NCBI GenBank assembly: GCA_950106755.1
Contig: OX467088.1
Location: 8,912,001-8,976,000, forward strand
Length of the DNA stretch: 64,000 nt
Origin: Climacium dendroides
Lineage: Eukaryota; Streptophyta; Bryopsida; Hypnales; Climaciaceae
Reading direction: 5' to 3'
In this document: positions 24,319 to 36,411 of the stretch, piece after piece
How positions within the stretch are numbered: the stretch's first letter is position 1
Layout of the letters: each line of letters begins with the position of its first letter
Program-made: the position numbers and the translations under genes
Notes under the pieces: model-generated
Databases searched by the model: none
The model's input: only the letters and a program-made list of their open reading frames with translations
Told to the model about the DNA's origin: nothing

Positions 24319-24732
24319 ATGGCATTTCACTTGGATCATGCCAAATTGGTCAACACAACTCCACCACATATGCTAAAGCGAGGGTTCCAAATCCTCAAAG
24401 CTTGGCAAAAAAAGGAGAAGATGAGAGGGGAGAAGAAGAAGGAGATGCCATGGTTGACGGACGAAAAAATTGCGCAATATTTGGCCTACCTCAACCCTCA
24501 AGTTTTGGCTGCCAAACGAATTCGCTTTCCGTTCCGGACGAGCTGCACCAATGCCCACCTTCGATGGCTCTTCTATCAACATGCGGCCGACATCAACTAT
24601 CACAACAAGGAAGCCATCAACTTTTTTCCGCTAGCGTGGAATGAGTTGATTGAGGAATTGTGGCCCGGCAACGCCCTTGCTCCAACGGAGCCCCGGAGTT
24701 GGGAAATTGAAGTTGGAGAAGAAGGAGAATGA
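24319..24732 (+). CDS. Conserved 137-residue protein of unknown function, unit B copy
   Basis: Same length and frame as the unit A copy, with one amino-acid change (Glu to Lys in the WQK.EKM stretch near residue 32) and three silent changes. Start context is unchanged. The upstream promoter region has been deleted, so this copy may be silent even though its reading frame is intact. Function is unrecognised. Confidence 0.45.
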   Translation: MAFHLDHAKLVNTTPPHMLKRGFQILKAWQKKEKMRGEKKKEMPWLTDEKIAQYLAYLNPQVLAAKRIRFPFRTSCTNAHLRWLFYQHAADINYHNKEAINFFPLAWNELIEELWPGNALAPTEPRSWEIEVGEEGE

Positions 24733-25223
24733 GAATTGGAAACTCCAATTTCCAAATTCCAGTTTTCCCAGCAAGGAAAAAACAAAGTGTGCACTCCAGT
24801 AAGCTTGGGTGAGGTCAGTGAGCCCATTGCAGGCCAGGTCTAGTGACCTGATTTTCAAAGCCATGTGGTAGCAGCAACCCTACTGAAGGCCACTACAGCA
24901 CCGAACCCAAATTAGGGCTTACCAAAAAATATCAATTCAAGGACCAGAAAAGTCAGAACGTGTTCAGCCAACTGACTGACAAGACTCTGGAAATCAGTTA
25001 AAAGCTTTTCAGTAGTGACGCATCTAATTAGTCTACCCAACTCATTTGGACAGGGTCCTGAAATTACATTTTAGAGAAATTGGGAAGTCCCAAAGTTACC
25101 AGCAGTAGGGTAACACCCATGTCTGGTCACCTTTGCGAAGTTCTTCAAGAAAGAGGAATTTTCGTCAGCTAGGCGTTGGAAGGTTCTGGAAGGTTCTAAT
25201 GAGTTCCTTTGTGGTTCCAGAAC
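24733..25223. other. Conserved region downstream of the ORF, unit B
   Basis: About 98 percent like 5122-5618 by eye. No gene recognised. It ends at the left edge of the block identical to unit A. Confidence 0.4.
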
Positions 25224-28200
25224 AATTGGTTGTAATACATTGTTTGAAGACTACACATGTAGTTTACTTTTGGTGCACAATTGAGGTTGCATTTTTGAAA
25301 ACAAGCATTAGGTGTTGTCATTGTGTGTGTTGAAGGTGTTGAATCACAACAAATGGTGCATGCATGATTTCATGAAACGCGTAACATAATGTTTTTTGGT
25401 GGAGATGTCCAAGTCTTTTTTTTGTGCGTCAATGAACTACTGGTATATTTTTTTTGTCTTGCATGTAAACCAATTTGCAATTGTAGAGCACTTTCTTCAT
25501 TATCATTGATTGTTGCAAGATTGTTTCAAATTCAAGCTATTTGATGTTATTAAAATGAAGTATGCATAGGGTTCAAATTGCCAGTGTATATTTGAGGTGC
25601 ATAGAAATGCTCAATGTGCACTAGTTGGCATTGAAATTTTTATATTAACACTAAAACTGTGCAAGCACCTTCATCTTTTTCCTTCTCATATAATTCATGA
25701 CCTTCAAGACAAAATTGAAGACAAATCCACTCTCACAATTGATATAAAAACCAACATTGAAAAATATAAAAAATAAATAATATGCTTTTTTTTAATTGAA
25801 CTTTAAATCAACAAAGATTTTTTAAAAACTAATCTAAGATTTTGAACATCAAGTTGAATAGAACAATTATAAGAAAAATCCTAAAATAATGAAAAATTGA
25901 AATATATAATTATTTCAACAATAAAAAAATTAGAAAGTATTTCAATAGTTCTTAATGAAATCTCTAAATTTAGTGTGCGTTATGCATCATGACAAAACAT
26001 TCTTTTGTTGTAAATTTTTCAATTTTGAACCCATGAAGATTTTTGGGAGAACAGGATGTATCATACTATACAAACCTTCCAACCCCCCATATGCAATTAC
26101 TTCCCAACAATCAAGCACTAGGTCTTGTTATTGTAGTTCATGGGTGTTCAAGATGTTGAATCATACCAAATGGTGCATGCATGATTTCGTGAAACACATA
26201 ACATAATATTTTTTGGTGTAAATGTACAAGTTTTTTTCTTTGGTGTTGGTGAACTATATTTTTGTTTTATATGTATCATTAACAAATTTGCAATAATAGT
26301 GTGAAATGTATAACTTCAAGTGTTTGGAAATATTTATTCTTGTTGAAATATGTTGAACCACAAATGTGAGTTGTTTATTTTACTTGCAAAAAAAAGATTG
26401 ATATCGAATGGAATTTTTTAAAAATAAACAATAAAACATAAATCCAAAAATACATAAGTACTAGAAGCCTATTGCATAAAGGATCATACTACAAAATGAT
26501 GTAATCCTAGATTACTTTCAATCACAAGTCTAAAAAATAATGTCCCCCTCTTTCAAAATACCTTTTGGACACAAATGGATACATAATCTATTAGAGAGTA
26601 ATTGTACAGTACTATCTTCATTGTCATTGAATGTTGTAGAATTGTCAAGCTATTTAATCTTATTAAAACGAAGAATACACAGGGTAATTGCACACTACAA
26701 TACTCAAAGTGCCACTCAATATTTTTGAAAAAAAATAAAAATAATAATATGCTTTTTATTTAACATAAAATCAACAAAGTTGTCTTAAAATCTAATTTAA
26801 AATTTTCAACATCAAGTTGAATAAAAAAATTCAATTTTTTTTTAAAATAGTAAAAATTGTGATAGAATAGAAATTGTTGACGATATGTTAACATATAGAG
26901 ATGTTCTTGATTATGAGTAGTGGACCTAGTAGACATAAACTATTGAATTTTAAAATAGTTAATAATTCTAAAATTATAATAATCTAAAATTTTCATAGAG
27001 GTAAATAATTTTGTGAAAATACCATGAAGTGAATTGAAAAAATATGTGTCACTTCTAAGCACTTTCAAATGGTTTTAATGACAAATTGTAATTTGACTAC
27101 AAAATTTTTAAAAGTATATTAAATTGAAAACTATAACAAGAACATCCTAGTTAATTAAAATTTTCTACCCCAGACACAAGTGGTTACAATTTCATATATT
27201 GAAACTAAAGGGATTCAATTTCATGCTACTCTAAATTCAAACTCATACAACTCAATTTAAATTCAAATTCATGTACATTAAAACCTCGACATCATGGAAG
27301 ACATCATGGATGGATTTATGCATAGATAGAAAAGGAGTGTAGAATTCCTAAAAGCCAATAGATTTACTAAAGTAATACACAATAGACTTCAATATCATGT
27401 ATACAATTCTAAATCATATTCCATTCAAATCTTTTCATTTTTATATTTTAAAAAATAATTATAATTTATAAAATAAAAAATTACATTTGATATATTTTAG
27501 TTCTAAAAAGGAATGTAAAGTAGATAAAGAATAGGTAAAACAATCCATGGTTGAGTAAAGGAGATGCATACATATTTATAATGACAACCATTAAGTCAAA
27601 ACCGGTTTAGATGACATTTAGTATAGGGTGCACTAGATGTGAATAGATATGACTCAACTCTCAAAGTCCCAAGGCCATTTTTCTATCAAAAACCATTCAA
27701 AACTACCACTTGTGCTACATTCACCTTTGAAATAAAAAAACTCTTAGAATCTAACCGTAGGATATTGTTCTTCACTTGTGGTAAAAATGTGTAGGAATTG
27801 AAGTAAAACTTTTAGCATTTTTTTCTTGTAGTAAGATTATATTTTTGTCTAAATGGAAAGATTTGATTCATTCCATTTAGATTAAGTGATGTGAAAATTA
27901 TAGAGCTTCTTGTTATCTAGTCAATTCGAGCAACTTCTTGAAACAAATTTTTTCTTTTCTTTTGAATGCTAATATCTTTCAATCTATATGGTCAAGTATC
28001 ACAAAATATTTACTACTTGTTCCTACATCCTTTATTGCAAATTTCTCAATTGGAATGCATAATACGCTTGTAGACATAGTAAGCACATAAACCTATACAA
28101 ATTTGTTATAAAAAATATGACTCAACATTAATAAGAATAATTGTATCACCTTTAGATGCTTGGAATAAATGTTTACTTGAAATTCACTTCAATGATTGGT

Positions 28201-29076
28201 TAAAGGTTACTTTGATTTTTGTAAGAAAGCGTTGTGATACTCTTAAATTATGAAAGAACCTTACCAATATTATTTGTAATTAAAACTTGTTATTCTCCAT
28301 AGACCATAGTTGTGAATATTGCACACATTTTTTTGTTTTTTATTCAAATACATTGGCTCAATACCCCAAAATTTATTCTCATAGTTGTGTGGGATGCACA
28401 ATATACAATGTTCAAACAATAAGTTCAAAAGATTTATGCTTTCACCTTTGCACAATTCTTCATAGTAATTAGATTTTGGAATCTAATATTGAGGGTATTT
28501 TAATGTGACACAAAAAGTTTTAGTGTCTTTTTGTGCCTTGATTGCCCCTTGAAGATGTTTTTTATTCTTAATATGTGAACAAAGTCTCAACTTTGGAGAA
28601 GAATACTCCAAAAATAATCTTTCAAAAATTTCACACAATATTGGGACAAGTAGTAGTTCTAAGGCCCAACAATTTTCATAACTTTTGATTGCATGGTTAA
28701 AAATATCACATGATATGTAATTTTTAATGCTCGGCGGGCAATTTAGACATCTCAAAAAATTACTTTTAAAAAAAATAAAAATTTGACTTATTTGACTTTT
28801 ATATATATAGCTTTGGATCATTTGAATTTGAATAGCAAGATGAAAGTTGCGAGGAGTTTTAGTTTGCATGTAGTTATAGATTCTCTACAATGAAATAATA
28901 ATAAACTTTGAAAGAAATTAAATCATAGGATGTAGATTATTTATTACAATATTACAACCTTTGGAATTAGTATTTTTCAATTTCATAACTAAAGTCTTAA
29001 CAATTATTTAGTATTTTGAATCATTATCTACTTTTTTGTACTTACTATTTTTTCAAGTATGAATATGAAATATTTT
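25224..29076. repeat. Block identical to 5619-9471
   Basis: Partner of the unit A block: no mismatch or indel noticed over 3853 bp. It includes the empty site of the copia insertion (CCAAC at 26104-26108). Content is AT-rich non-coding. Confidence 0.85.
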
Positions 29077-29549
29077 TTGTTGAAATTTTATATATATATT
29101 CCCAAATTATGTCTTCAACATATTATGGAGAGTAGCAAGTTGTAGGATCTACACATTTTATGTAAAAATTTTAAAAGATGAAATTTACCTATTAAAGGAA
29201 ATCTAGACCATGCACATGGTTGTTTGAGTACATGAAAATGTGTAATTACAAGAATTAAACTTTTTTTGGACCACATCATCACTTGGTGTGCCACTCAGGA
29301 CTAGGGCATAATTTTTTTTCAAAATCAAATTAAAATAAAACTCTTTTCCCCGTAGATTTGTAGATTGGACAAAAGTCAAACAACTCTCTACAGGGACCAA
29401 ATTTTCTCTAGTGCATTTGGAAAGAGTTGAAAATACTTCTTTTTGAAATCTAAACAATAAGATCTCACAATTGGTAAGGTTTCATATTCTAAAATTTTAG
29501 AAAGATGTAGTCTAACAAGTTAACTAAAGGATCCTACGGTTGAATTTAT
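29077..29549. other. AT-rich non-coding retained in unit B only
   Basis: First part of the 618 bp absent from unit A. Contains a tatatatata tract. No gene or element ends recognised. Confidence 0.45.
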
Positions 29550-30736
29550 TAACCCTTAAAGTCCCAAGGTCCCTATGAGGGACTCTTGGGATTTTGGGTA
29601 GGCCCGTGTAATCTCAATTTTTGAAAAGATTTTTTTGAATATTTTTTGAAGAGAAGAAACCAAATTGGTTTCTTAGGAATATAATTTTTATTTTCATTGG
29701 TGCCTAGAAAAAAGAATTATGACACCATGAGTCCAAAAAGCAACTCAAGGGATAGCCTAGAAAAATCACAAAATTTTTATTTTTTCTACAAAGATTATAT
29801 TTTTGTCTATATCAGAAGCTTTGATTTATTCTAGTTGGAATAGTGATGTAAAAGTTATGGACAATCTTTTTGGAGGGCAATCTAAGCTTCTTCGTGAAAA
29901 AATAACTTTTAGAATTCATTTTTGAATGCAATATTTATAGTATTTAAAAAAAATTGTGAGACATAGTTAAGTTTGCTAGCTAAAACAATCTCATTGTTTG
30001 AATTATTGTATTTCAACTCCATCTTAGAGCTATTAATGGTTTAGATATCCCTTCCATCTTGAACCTACTTCTACTTAATAATTTTTTAATGAGTGAAAAT
30101 TAAGTGTTTTTTTGTTGGATTTTTTTCAAGATTCTCAATTCAATTCTTCAATATAAAAAATTAGCAAAAAAAATATCAATAGTGCAAAATCTTTATGTTC
30201 AAAAGATTCAAAGCCAAAAAATCTAGTCAATTAAGGTGTAAAGAAACTTCATTAGGAAAAGTTTCAAGCCTAAAAAAGCTATTGGTTTCTGATATTTGGG
30301 TTTCTGATTTTTGGCACCCTAGCAGTGCAAATACATATTTTTTTTAAATAAATTAATAAATTAATGTAAAAAATAAAAATATTAAAATAGCCAATCTAAC
30401 ATGGCACTAACTAGCAATAGTGCCATGTCAAATTTGAAAAAAATAAAAAAATAATTATTTCTATTTTGTAATTGCACCACGGGGGGTGCAAACTTCCCAA
30501 CCTCTTTGAGGCCTGGATATTTCCTATTGGTTTTCTTCACTTTGATAAATGCAAATATCTTGCAATCTATAAGGTTAAAGTTTTTGAAATTTTTCCCACA
30601 CATTCTCATACTAATTTAGTACAAGAACCTACGGTTAGATATGTAAAAAAATTTGAAGTTTTTTGCTCTTTGCAATAGAGATGGTTGTTTTGAGTGGATT
30701 TTGATGGGAAAAAGGGCTTGGGACTTTAGGGGTTAA
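29550..30736 (-). mobile_element. Best copy of the TTAA-flanked repeat module, 1187 bp
   Basis: The left end is TTAACCCTTAAAGTCCCAAG (29550-29569). The right end, read on the minus strand from 30736, is TTAACCCCTAAAGTCCCAAG, a 19 of 20 match. The bases TA flank both ends. The internal sequence is non-coding and is shared by at least ten other places in the window in both orientations. The TTAA next to a CCC terminus is kept in several copies, which would suit a piggyBac-type non-autonomous element, but it could equally be part of the inverted repeat with a TA duplication. No transposase is present. Confidence 0.7.
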
Positions 30737-32149
30737 TAAATAAATAAAAATGAAGAAATAGTTGTACTTTGGGTTGGAGTCCTTTCAAGTAGTTTTGGAC
30801 CAAAAAATACTAAAACCCTTCAAAGATTAAATGCAAATTGTGTTATAGTTTCATTTGTCAAGTTTTCATTGTACAAATTTTCAATCATTTGTTCTTGTTA
30901 AACCTTAATGACATTCCAATGTTTCTTTAAAAAACTTTGTAAGTTGATGAAACCTTTTTTTTTTTTATTGATGCATTCTATTCTAGTTTTGTAAAATTTG
31001 AGTTAGAAACAATTTGATTAACACTTTGTTGAATCTTAGTACCTTGAATATTGTAAATCTTTTATTTTTATGACTTTAAAATGTACTTAATTTCAATATC
31101 AGTATAAGATTTTAGTTACTGGTGACGGAATTTATTTATTAACTGAAATGAGCAATTCAAATACTCAAGTTTAATCAGTGTTCTTAACATTAATAACATT
31201 AATTCACTATAATATTGGAATTATATGATTTTGTGAGGTGCACTAATATGGTAATTTTGATAATGTTTTCTGTCATCACAAATTTTAATTTCAAAAAACA
31301 ATTTCCTTATTCATATAACAAATTGTAAATAAAGGCGGCTAATTGCGGAATTAAAGGGCAAGGTAGTACAAATAGTTGCTTATTTTAGTGAAAGGACTAT
31401 TGACAAATGTGTAAAGAGGTTAGTTGTGCTTAAAAAGGCCGTGACTATTAGGAAGGTGGTAGTTAATTGTTGTGCCTTTTAACAATTTGCCCTATAAAAG
31501 TTTTTTTTTCTTTTTTTATTCGAATTAGCTCTTACAATGCAGTGTAAGGCTCACCCATGAGTGGATTATTGAATGAGTAAATTGTTTATCATGAGAATTT
31601 AATATCTAAATCCAATTGCAAAATTGTAAATATGTGTTGGGATCGTACGAGTCAAATTGTGTGTGATAATCTGAGTAAAAATTGGAATCAAATAAATCGG
31701 AAGAATTTGTACAAGAGGAGGAAAAAGAGATCAAGCAAATGAAAAGTTGAAATTAAAATTTCTAGATGTCAAATTAGTACCATTCAAATTTGCATAGTCT
31801 TAATTATGTACAACTTTAGCCACAAACTGAAACCTTTTGACTCTTCCATGACCAGACTTCCTGGGAGTTGAAAAATTGAATTATGTAATAAAAAAAACTA
31901 TACTACATTTTCAATAGTGAATATAATGTGATAAATACTATTTTTATACTATCTTAAATCGTTCAATGATTGTCATCAAACCTTCATCCAACTTTCAAAT
32001 TATTCAAATTGAATCTCTAGTCCAAATTATATCCAAATGTTTATCCTAATTAAACCACATTCATCCAAAAATCATTTAATTAGTGAGAGCGGGATTGGTA
32101 CTATAGTAGTAAAGTAGATGTACCCAAATGTGCCACTCACCTTAACCCG
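30737..32149. other. AT-rich region, mostly unit B specific
   Basis: From about 31005 onward it is missing from unit A. CTATAAAAG at 31492-31500 followed by a T-rich run resembles a core promoter or the U3/R border of an LTR, but no LTR ends, primer site or long ORF could be identified around it. Confidence 0.4.
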
Positions 32150-32900
32150 TTAACCCCTAAAGCCCTAAGGGTGTTTTTCTATCAAAAACCACTTAGAACT
32201 ACCACTTCTGTTGCGTTCATTTAAGAAAACCAAAGAAAGATGTTTTTTCAAAATCTAACTATAGGATCTTGTACTTAACTTGTTTGAAAACATGTAGTAA
32301 AAATTTCATCAAATTTGACTGCATAGATTGCAAGATATTTACATCCAAAGTAAAGAAGACAGTTTTTTTTGCGACTTGCTTGACTAGATTTTTGGCTTTG
32401 AATCTTTTTAACTAAGATTTTTGCACTAATTTTTTTGATTTTCTAAGTTTCTATATTGAATAGTTGAGTTGAGAATCTAAAGAAAAAAATTCAACAAAAA
32501 AACACTTATTTTTCACTCATTGAAAAATTGTTAAGTAGATGTAGGTTAAAGATTAAAGGAAAAAATAAATCATTAATAGCTTTAAGATAGAATTGACATA
32601 CAATAATCCCAATGGTGAGATTGTTCTAAAAAGAAAACCTAACCTTGTCTGAAATTTTTTTTTTGGAAAATTGTAAAAATTGCATTCACAAATGAATCCT
32701 ATAAGTTATTTTTTCAAGAAGATGCTTCGATTGCCCAAAAAACTAAGATTGTCCATAACTTTCTCATAACTAGTCCAATTGGAATGAATCAAAGCTTCAA
32801 ATGTAGACAAAATATAACATTTTAGGACAAAAATACTTTTGAAAATATTTTGACTTTTTCTGATTTTTTTGTGCTGCCCGTTGACTTTTGCTTTTGGCAG
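32150..32900 (+). mobile_element. Repeat module copy, plus orientation, 3' end lost
   Basis: Starts TTAACCCCTAAAGCCCTAAGG and follows the module order to about 32900, where it is cut by the truncated left arm of the Tc1-like element. The preceding bases are CG, not TA, while TTAA is kept. Confidence 0.6.
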
Positions 32901-32936
32901 TCAATGTATTTCAAGGCCAAAAGATTTAAAAGAAAA

Positions 32937-33670
32937 AGATATTCAAAATCTACCAGCATGTATAGTTGTGAAAACATTTTTACTACTCCTAGCTTTGACA
33001 ACCTCCTAAGGATTTGAAAAAGAGAATTTTGCCATGAAATTTTTGGAACAAAAAGTTCTATATATTAATAAAATATATTTCAAATTTCAAAGCCAAAAGA
33101 TCAATACAAAAAAGATATTCACAATCTACCAACATGTGTTGTTGTGTGAAACAATGGGGAAAACCATTTCACTACTACTAACTTTGACACCCTTCTAAGG
33201 GCTGAATTTTTTTTATTTACTATGAAATTTTTGTTACAATTTTTTTTTCTATATTAATAACATTTGTGCCAAATTTCAGGGCCAAAAAAGTCATACAAAA
33301 AAGATATTCAAAATCTACCAACATGTGTAGCTATGAGAAACCATTTCACTACTACCAAATTTGACACCTTCCCAAGGGTTGAATTTTTTTCATAAGTTCT
33401 TCTCTATGTTAACAACATTTGTGACAAATGTGAAGTTCAAAAGATTTATACAAAAAAGATATCCATAATCTACCAACATGTGTAGTTGTAGGGAACAATG
33501 GGGGAAACCATTTCACTAATATCGACTTTGATACCCTCCCAAAGGCCAAGAAATTGTCTATTTACTATGAAATTTTTGGTACAAGATGTTCTTCATGTTA
33601 ATAACATGTGTGCCAAATTTTAAAGTAAAAAAATTTATACAAAAAGATATCCACAATTCACTAATGTGTC
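32937..33670. repeat. Subterminal tandem repeats of the Tc1-like left arm
   Basis: The agatatt-type anchor recurs at 32937, 33113, 33302, 33457 and 33645, spacing 176, 189, 155 and 188 bp. Inverted counterparts lie at about 35800-36200. In unit C the anchors at 62531, 62707, 62897, 63073 and 63263 alternate 176 and 190 bp. Confidence 0.8.
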
Positions 33671-34879
33671 ACGTCCTTCATTTGTTGCAATTACTGCTTG
33701 TAACCTAGAGGGCATAGAATGACATAATTGAAGGAGCTTTGTACCATTGATTAACCTCCACTCTCTTTCAATAACTACCTTCAAGTCATCTAATTTTTTA
33801 GGGTATATTGGGCCATGTTGCACAAGATTTTTTGAAATCTTCCAAAGGTTCTCAATTGGATTGAGATTGGGAGAATTTGCAAGCCAATTAAACTTCTTTA
33901 GAAGACATGTTTGTCTCCATTCTTCACATACACTAGTAGAAAACGTAGGAATTTCAACAGAATTCTGTTGTTTCGGTCTTGTTGTTATAATCACTGAACA
34001 ACAGATTTTTGTTGAAATTAACAGAAATCTGTTGTTGAGTGACCAAAACAACGAGACCAAAACAACAGAATTCTGTTGAAATTCATACGTTTTCTACTAG
34101 TGATAGTTTCCTGCAATAGATAGGTGCACCATCTTCCAAAAGCAATTCTTGTGGCACTCTACCCATGAAATGAAGCAACATGCCATTGTAGACGAGATTG
34201 TAGACTACTTCAACAAAATCCTTAGTAGAGTGTTGATCTTTAGGTATAAAAACAAGTTGTGACTTTTTCCCTCTAGCTAGCAAATGCGCCCCAAATCATC
34301 AAAGAAGTTTTTCCACTCTTCAAAGTTAGAACTATACAACTTGATGAATAGTGCTCAATCGTTCATATGCATTTCTCCAAACACGAACTCCCACACGAAC
34401 TTGTCTAGAATTTTTCCAACTTCAAAGGTAGACACATCTGTCCAAACAACTCATTCCCATTCTTCTACACTCCACCCACAATACTTCTGAGCAAAAGTCA
34501 ATTGTTGATATATGTGATGAAGTGTTAAGAATTTGTTTCTTAATGCAATTCAACTGAAAATGCCACATCTATGTAAGGCCCTTCAAATAGTGCATCTAGA
34601 TGCTTAAGTAGGGCATATACTAGTAATCTCTAAGACCATCAAGCGACAATGAGTTTTTGAAACACATATAATAACACAAACATTTCTATTACTCAACTTC
34701 TTAGCATGACTTTCACCACAAGGTTTGCACTTATAGGTTTCATTTTCTTGAAATTTCTTCACCAACCTTTGAATTGTTCTAATAGGGAGTCCAACAATAG
34801 CTACAATGTCAACTCTTGTCTTCCCTAACTCACTCAAACCTGCAATGCGAGCATAAGTTTCATCTAAAATAGCTATCAT
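33635..34879 (-). pseudogene. Tc1-like (DD34E) transposase, all domains present but broken
   Basis: Reading 34879 to 33635: helix-turn-helix segment (34604-34879, RTIQRLVKKF), a WTDVST motif with the first catalytic Asp near 34435, QLVFIPKD and LEDGAPIY with the second Asp (codon 34131-34133), then the NSPNLNPIENLW motif with the catalytic Glu (codon 33851-33853). If the MITE and one ATA are ignored, exactly 34 codons separate the second Asp from the Glu, the DD34E signature of Tc1 transposases; the typical plant mariner-like enzymes have DD39D. Stops and frame changes occur between 34283 and 34604. About 355 codons without the MITE, a normal family length. Confidence 0.85.
33931..34102. mobile_element. 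172-bp CACTA MITE inserted in the Tc1-like transposase
   Basis: Begins CACTAGTAGAAAACGTA and ends with its inverted copy; the inverted repeats extend to about 50 bp (including caacagaattctgttg-like strings). ATA is duplicated at 33928-33930 and 34103-34105, the 3-bp duplication typical of CACTA (En/Spm) elements. Unit C has the uninterrupted sequence cttcacATAgtttc near 63530. It carries no gene. Confidence 0.93.
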
Positions 34880-34997
34880 CTACAAATTTCAAAATGCTAG
34901 TTGGATCCTGAAATTTTAATAACCAACCTCATACATTCATCATGCAAACTTTAATTAGTGATCACCCATCATTCATGATCCAGCCTTCACGCACTCA

Positions 34998-35161
34998 ATC
35001 ATCACATAGCTTCATTTACTTAGTTACCACATAACTTCACTCACTCAGCCATCACATAGCCTCACTTAATCACTCATCACATAGCCTTACCCACTCAATG
35101 ATCATATAGTCTTCATTCAGTCAATTATCACATCCTTCATGCACTTAGTCATCAATTAGGC
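34998..35161. repeat. ~25-bp minisatellite, unit B copy
   Basis: Counterpart of 11700-11886 with one unit fewer, upstream of the transposase start. Confidence 0.7.
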
Positions 35162-36411
35162 TACTCATGTTCACAAACCTTCAATCCTCTACCTAGAAAA
35201 CTAATCATCCATCACTTGCCTCTCAAATCATCACACATTCCACCTCCTGTAATGCTCAATTTAAATGCAAGCATTCATATTGAGAGAAAAAAGCTTCTTC
35301 ATGCATGTATGGTGTTCAATTTTTAAACAAGTGCATTCTTTGAGATGTGACAAGTACATACATGGAAAATTTAACAAATTCTAGAATTTTCAGATTCCAT
35401 AAATATGAATTCTGGAATTTAGGATTTAGATGGTTATCAATTTTTGTTGGTCACTACTAACCAACTACAGCATAACCGTCTTGCAAATCTATAGTTTTCT
35501 ACCCTATATACTATATAACAATACTTGTATGTTGGCTACCCACTGATACTTTTGTTGATGTCTTCAGGTGTCAATCAAGGCATCTGGCAATGTCTACAAA
35601 ATGTTTATTTGGTCCATAAGTCTTGAATAACTCCATAATTTGTTAAATTGCCGATACACATTTAGATTTGGATATCCTTGATTTTGTTGAGAAGTAGTGA
35701 TATTTAGGAATTGTGTCATTTGGATAATTTCAGTCCAAAAGCATGAGTATCCAAGATACTTCAACATTTTTAGTGTGTCCTTAAAATGTTTCTTACAACT
35801 ATAAACATTGGTAGACTGCAAATATCTTTTTGTATAAATTTTTTGACCTTAAAATTTGACACAAATATTATCAACATCAAGAACATCTTGTGTTAAAAAT
35901 TACATGTTAAATAGATAATTTTTCAACCCTTGGGAGGGTGTCAAAGTTAGTAGTGAAATGGTTTTCCCCATTGTTTCCCACAACATCACATGTTGGTAGA
36001 TTGTGAATATCTTTTTTGTAATGATCTTTTGGCCTGAAAATTAATTTTTTTTTTATTAATATAGAAAACTTGCTATTCCAAAAATTTCATGGCCAAATTC
36101 TTTTTTTTCAATCCTTGGAAGGCTGTCAAAGCTGGCAACTGTGAAAATGTTTTCATAGCTACACATGTTGGTAGATTTTAAATATCTTTTTTTTGGTGAA
36201 TCTTTTGGCTTTGAGATTTGGTATATGTATTTTTATCATAAATTGAATGTTGTGGCAAAAATTTCATGGTAAAATACCACTTTTTTAACTTTCCGGAGCC
36301 TCTCAAAGTTGGCAGCACCAAAATTTCTTTCACTATGAATTCAAAAACACTATTTTAATTGGTACCCCACTATATTGTACACATCTACAATATATTACAA
36401 ATTGAGTTAAA

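Larger units (their letters stand above)
32905..36372 (-). mobile_element. Tc1/mariner-like element, unit B copy (~3.5 kb)
   Basis: Long inverted repeats bracket transposase remains. The left arm runs from about 32905 to 33670 and its outermost part is missing. The right arm (about 35790-36372) ends ATTGGTACCCCACTA and TA. Both arms consist of imperfect subrepeats that include agatattcacaatctacc and accatttcactac. The transposase lies on the minus strand at 33635-34879 and is interrupted by a CACTA MITE. Confidence 0.8.
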
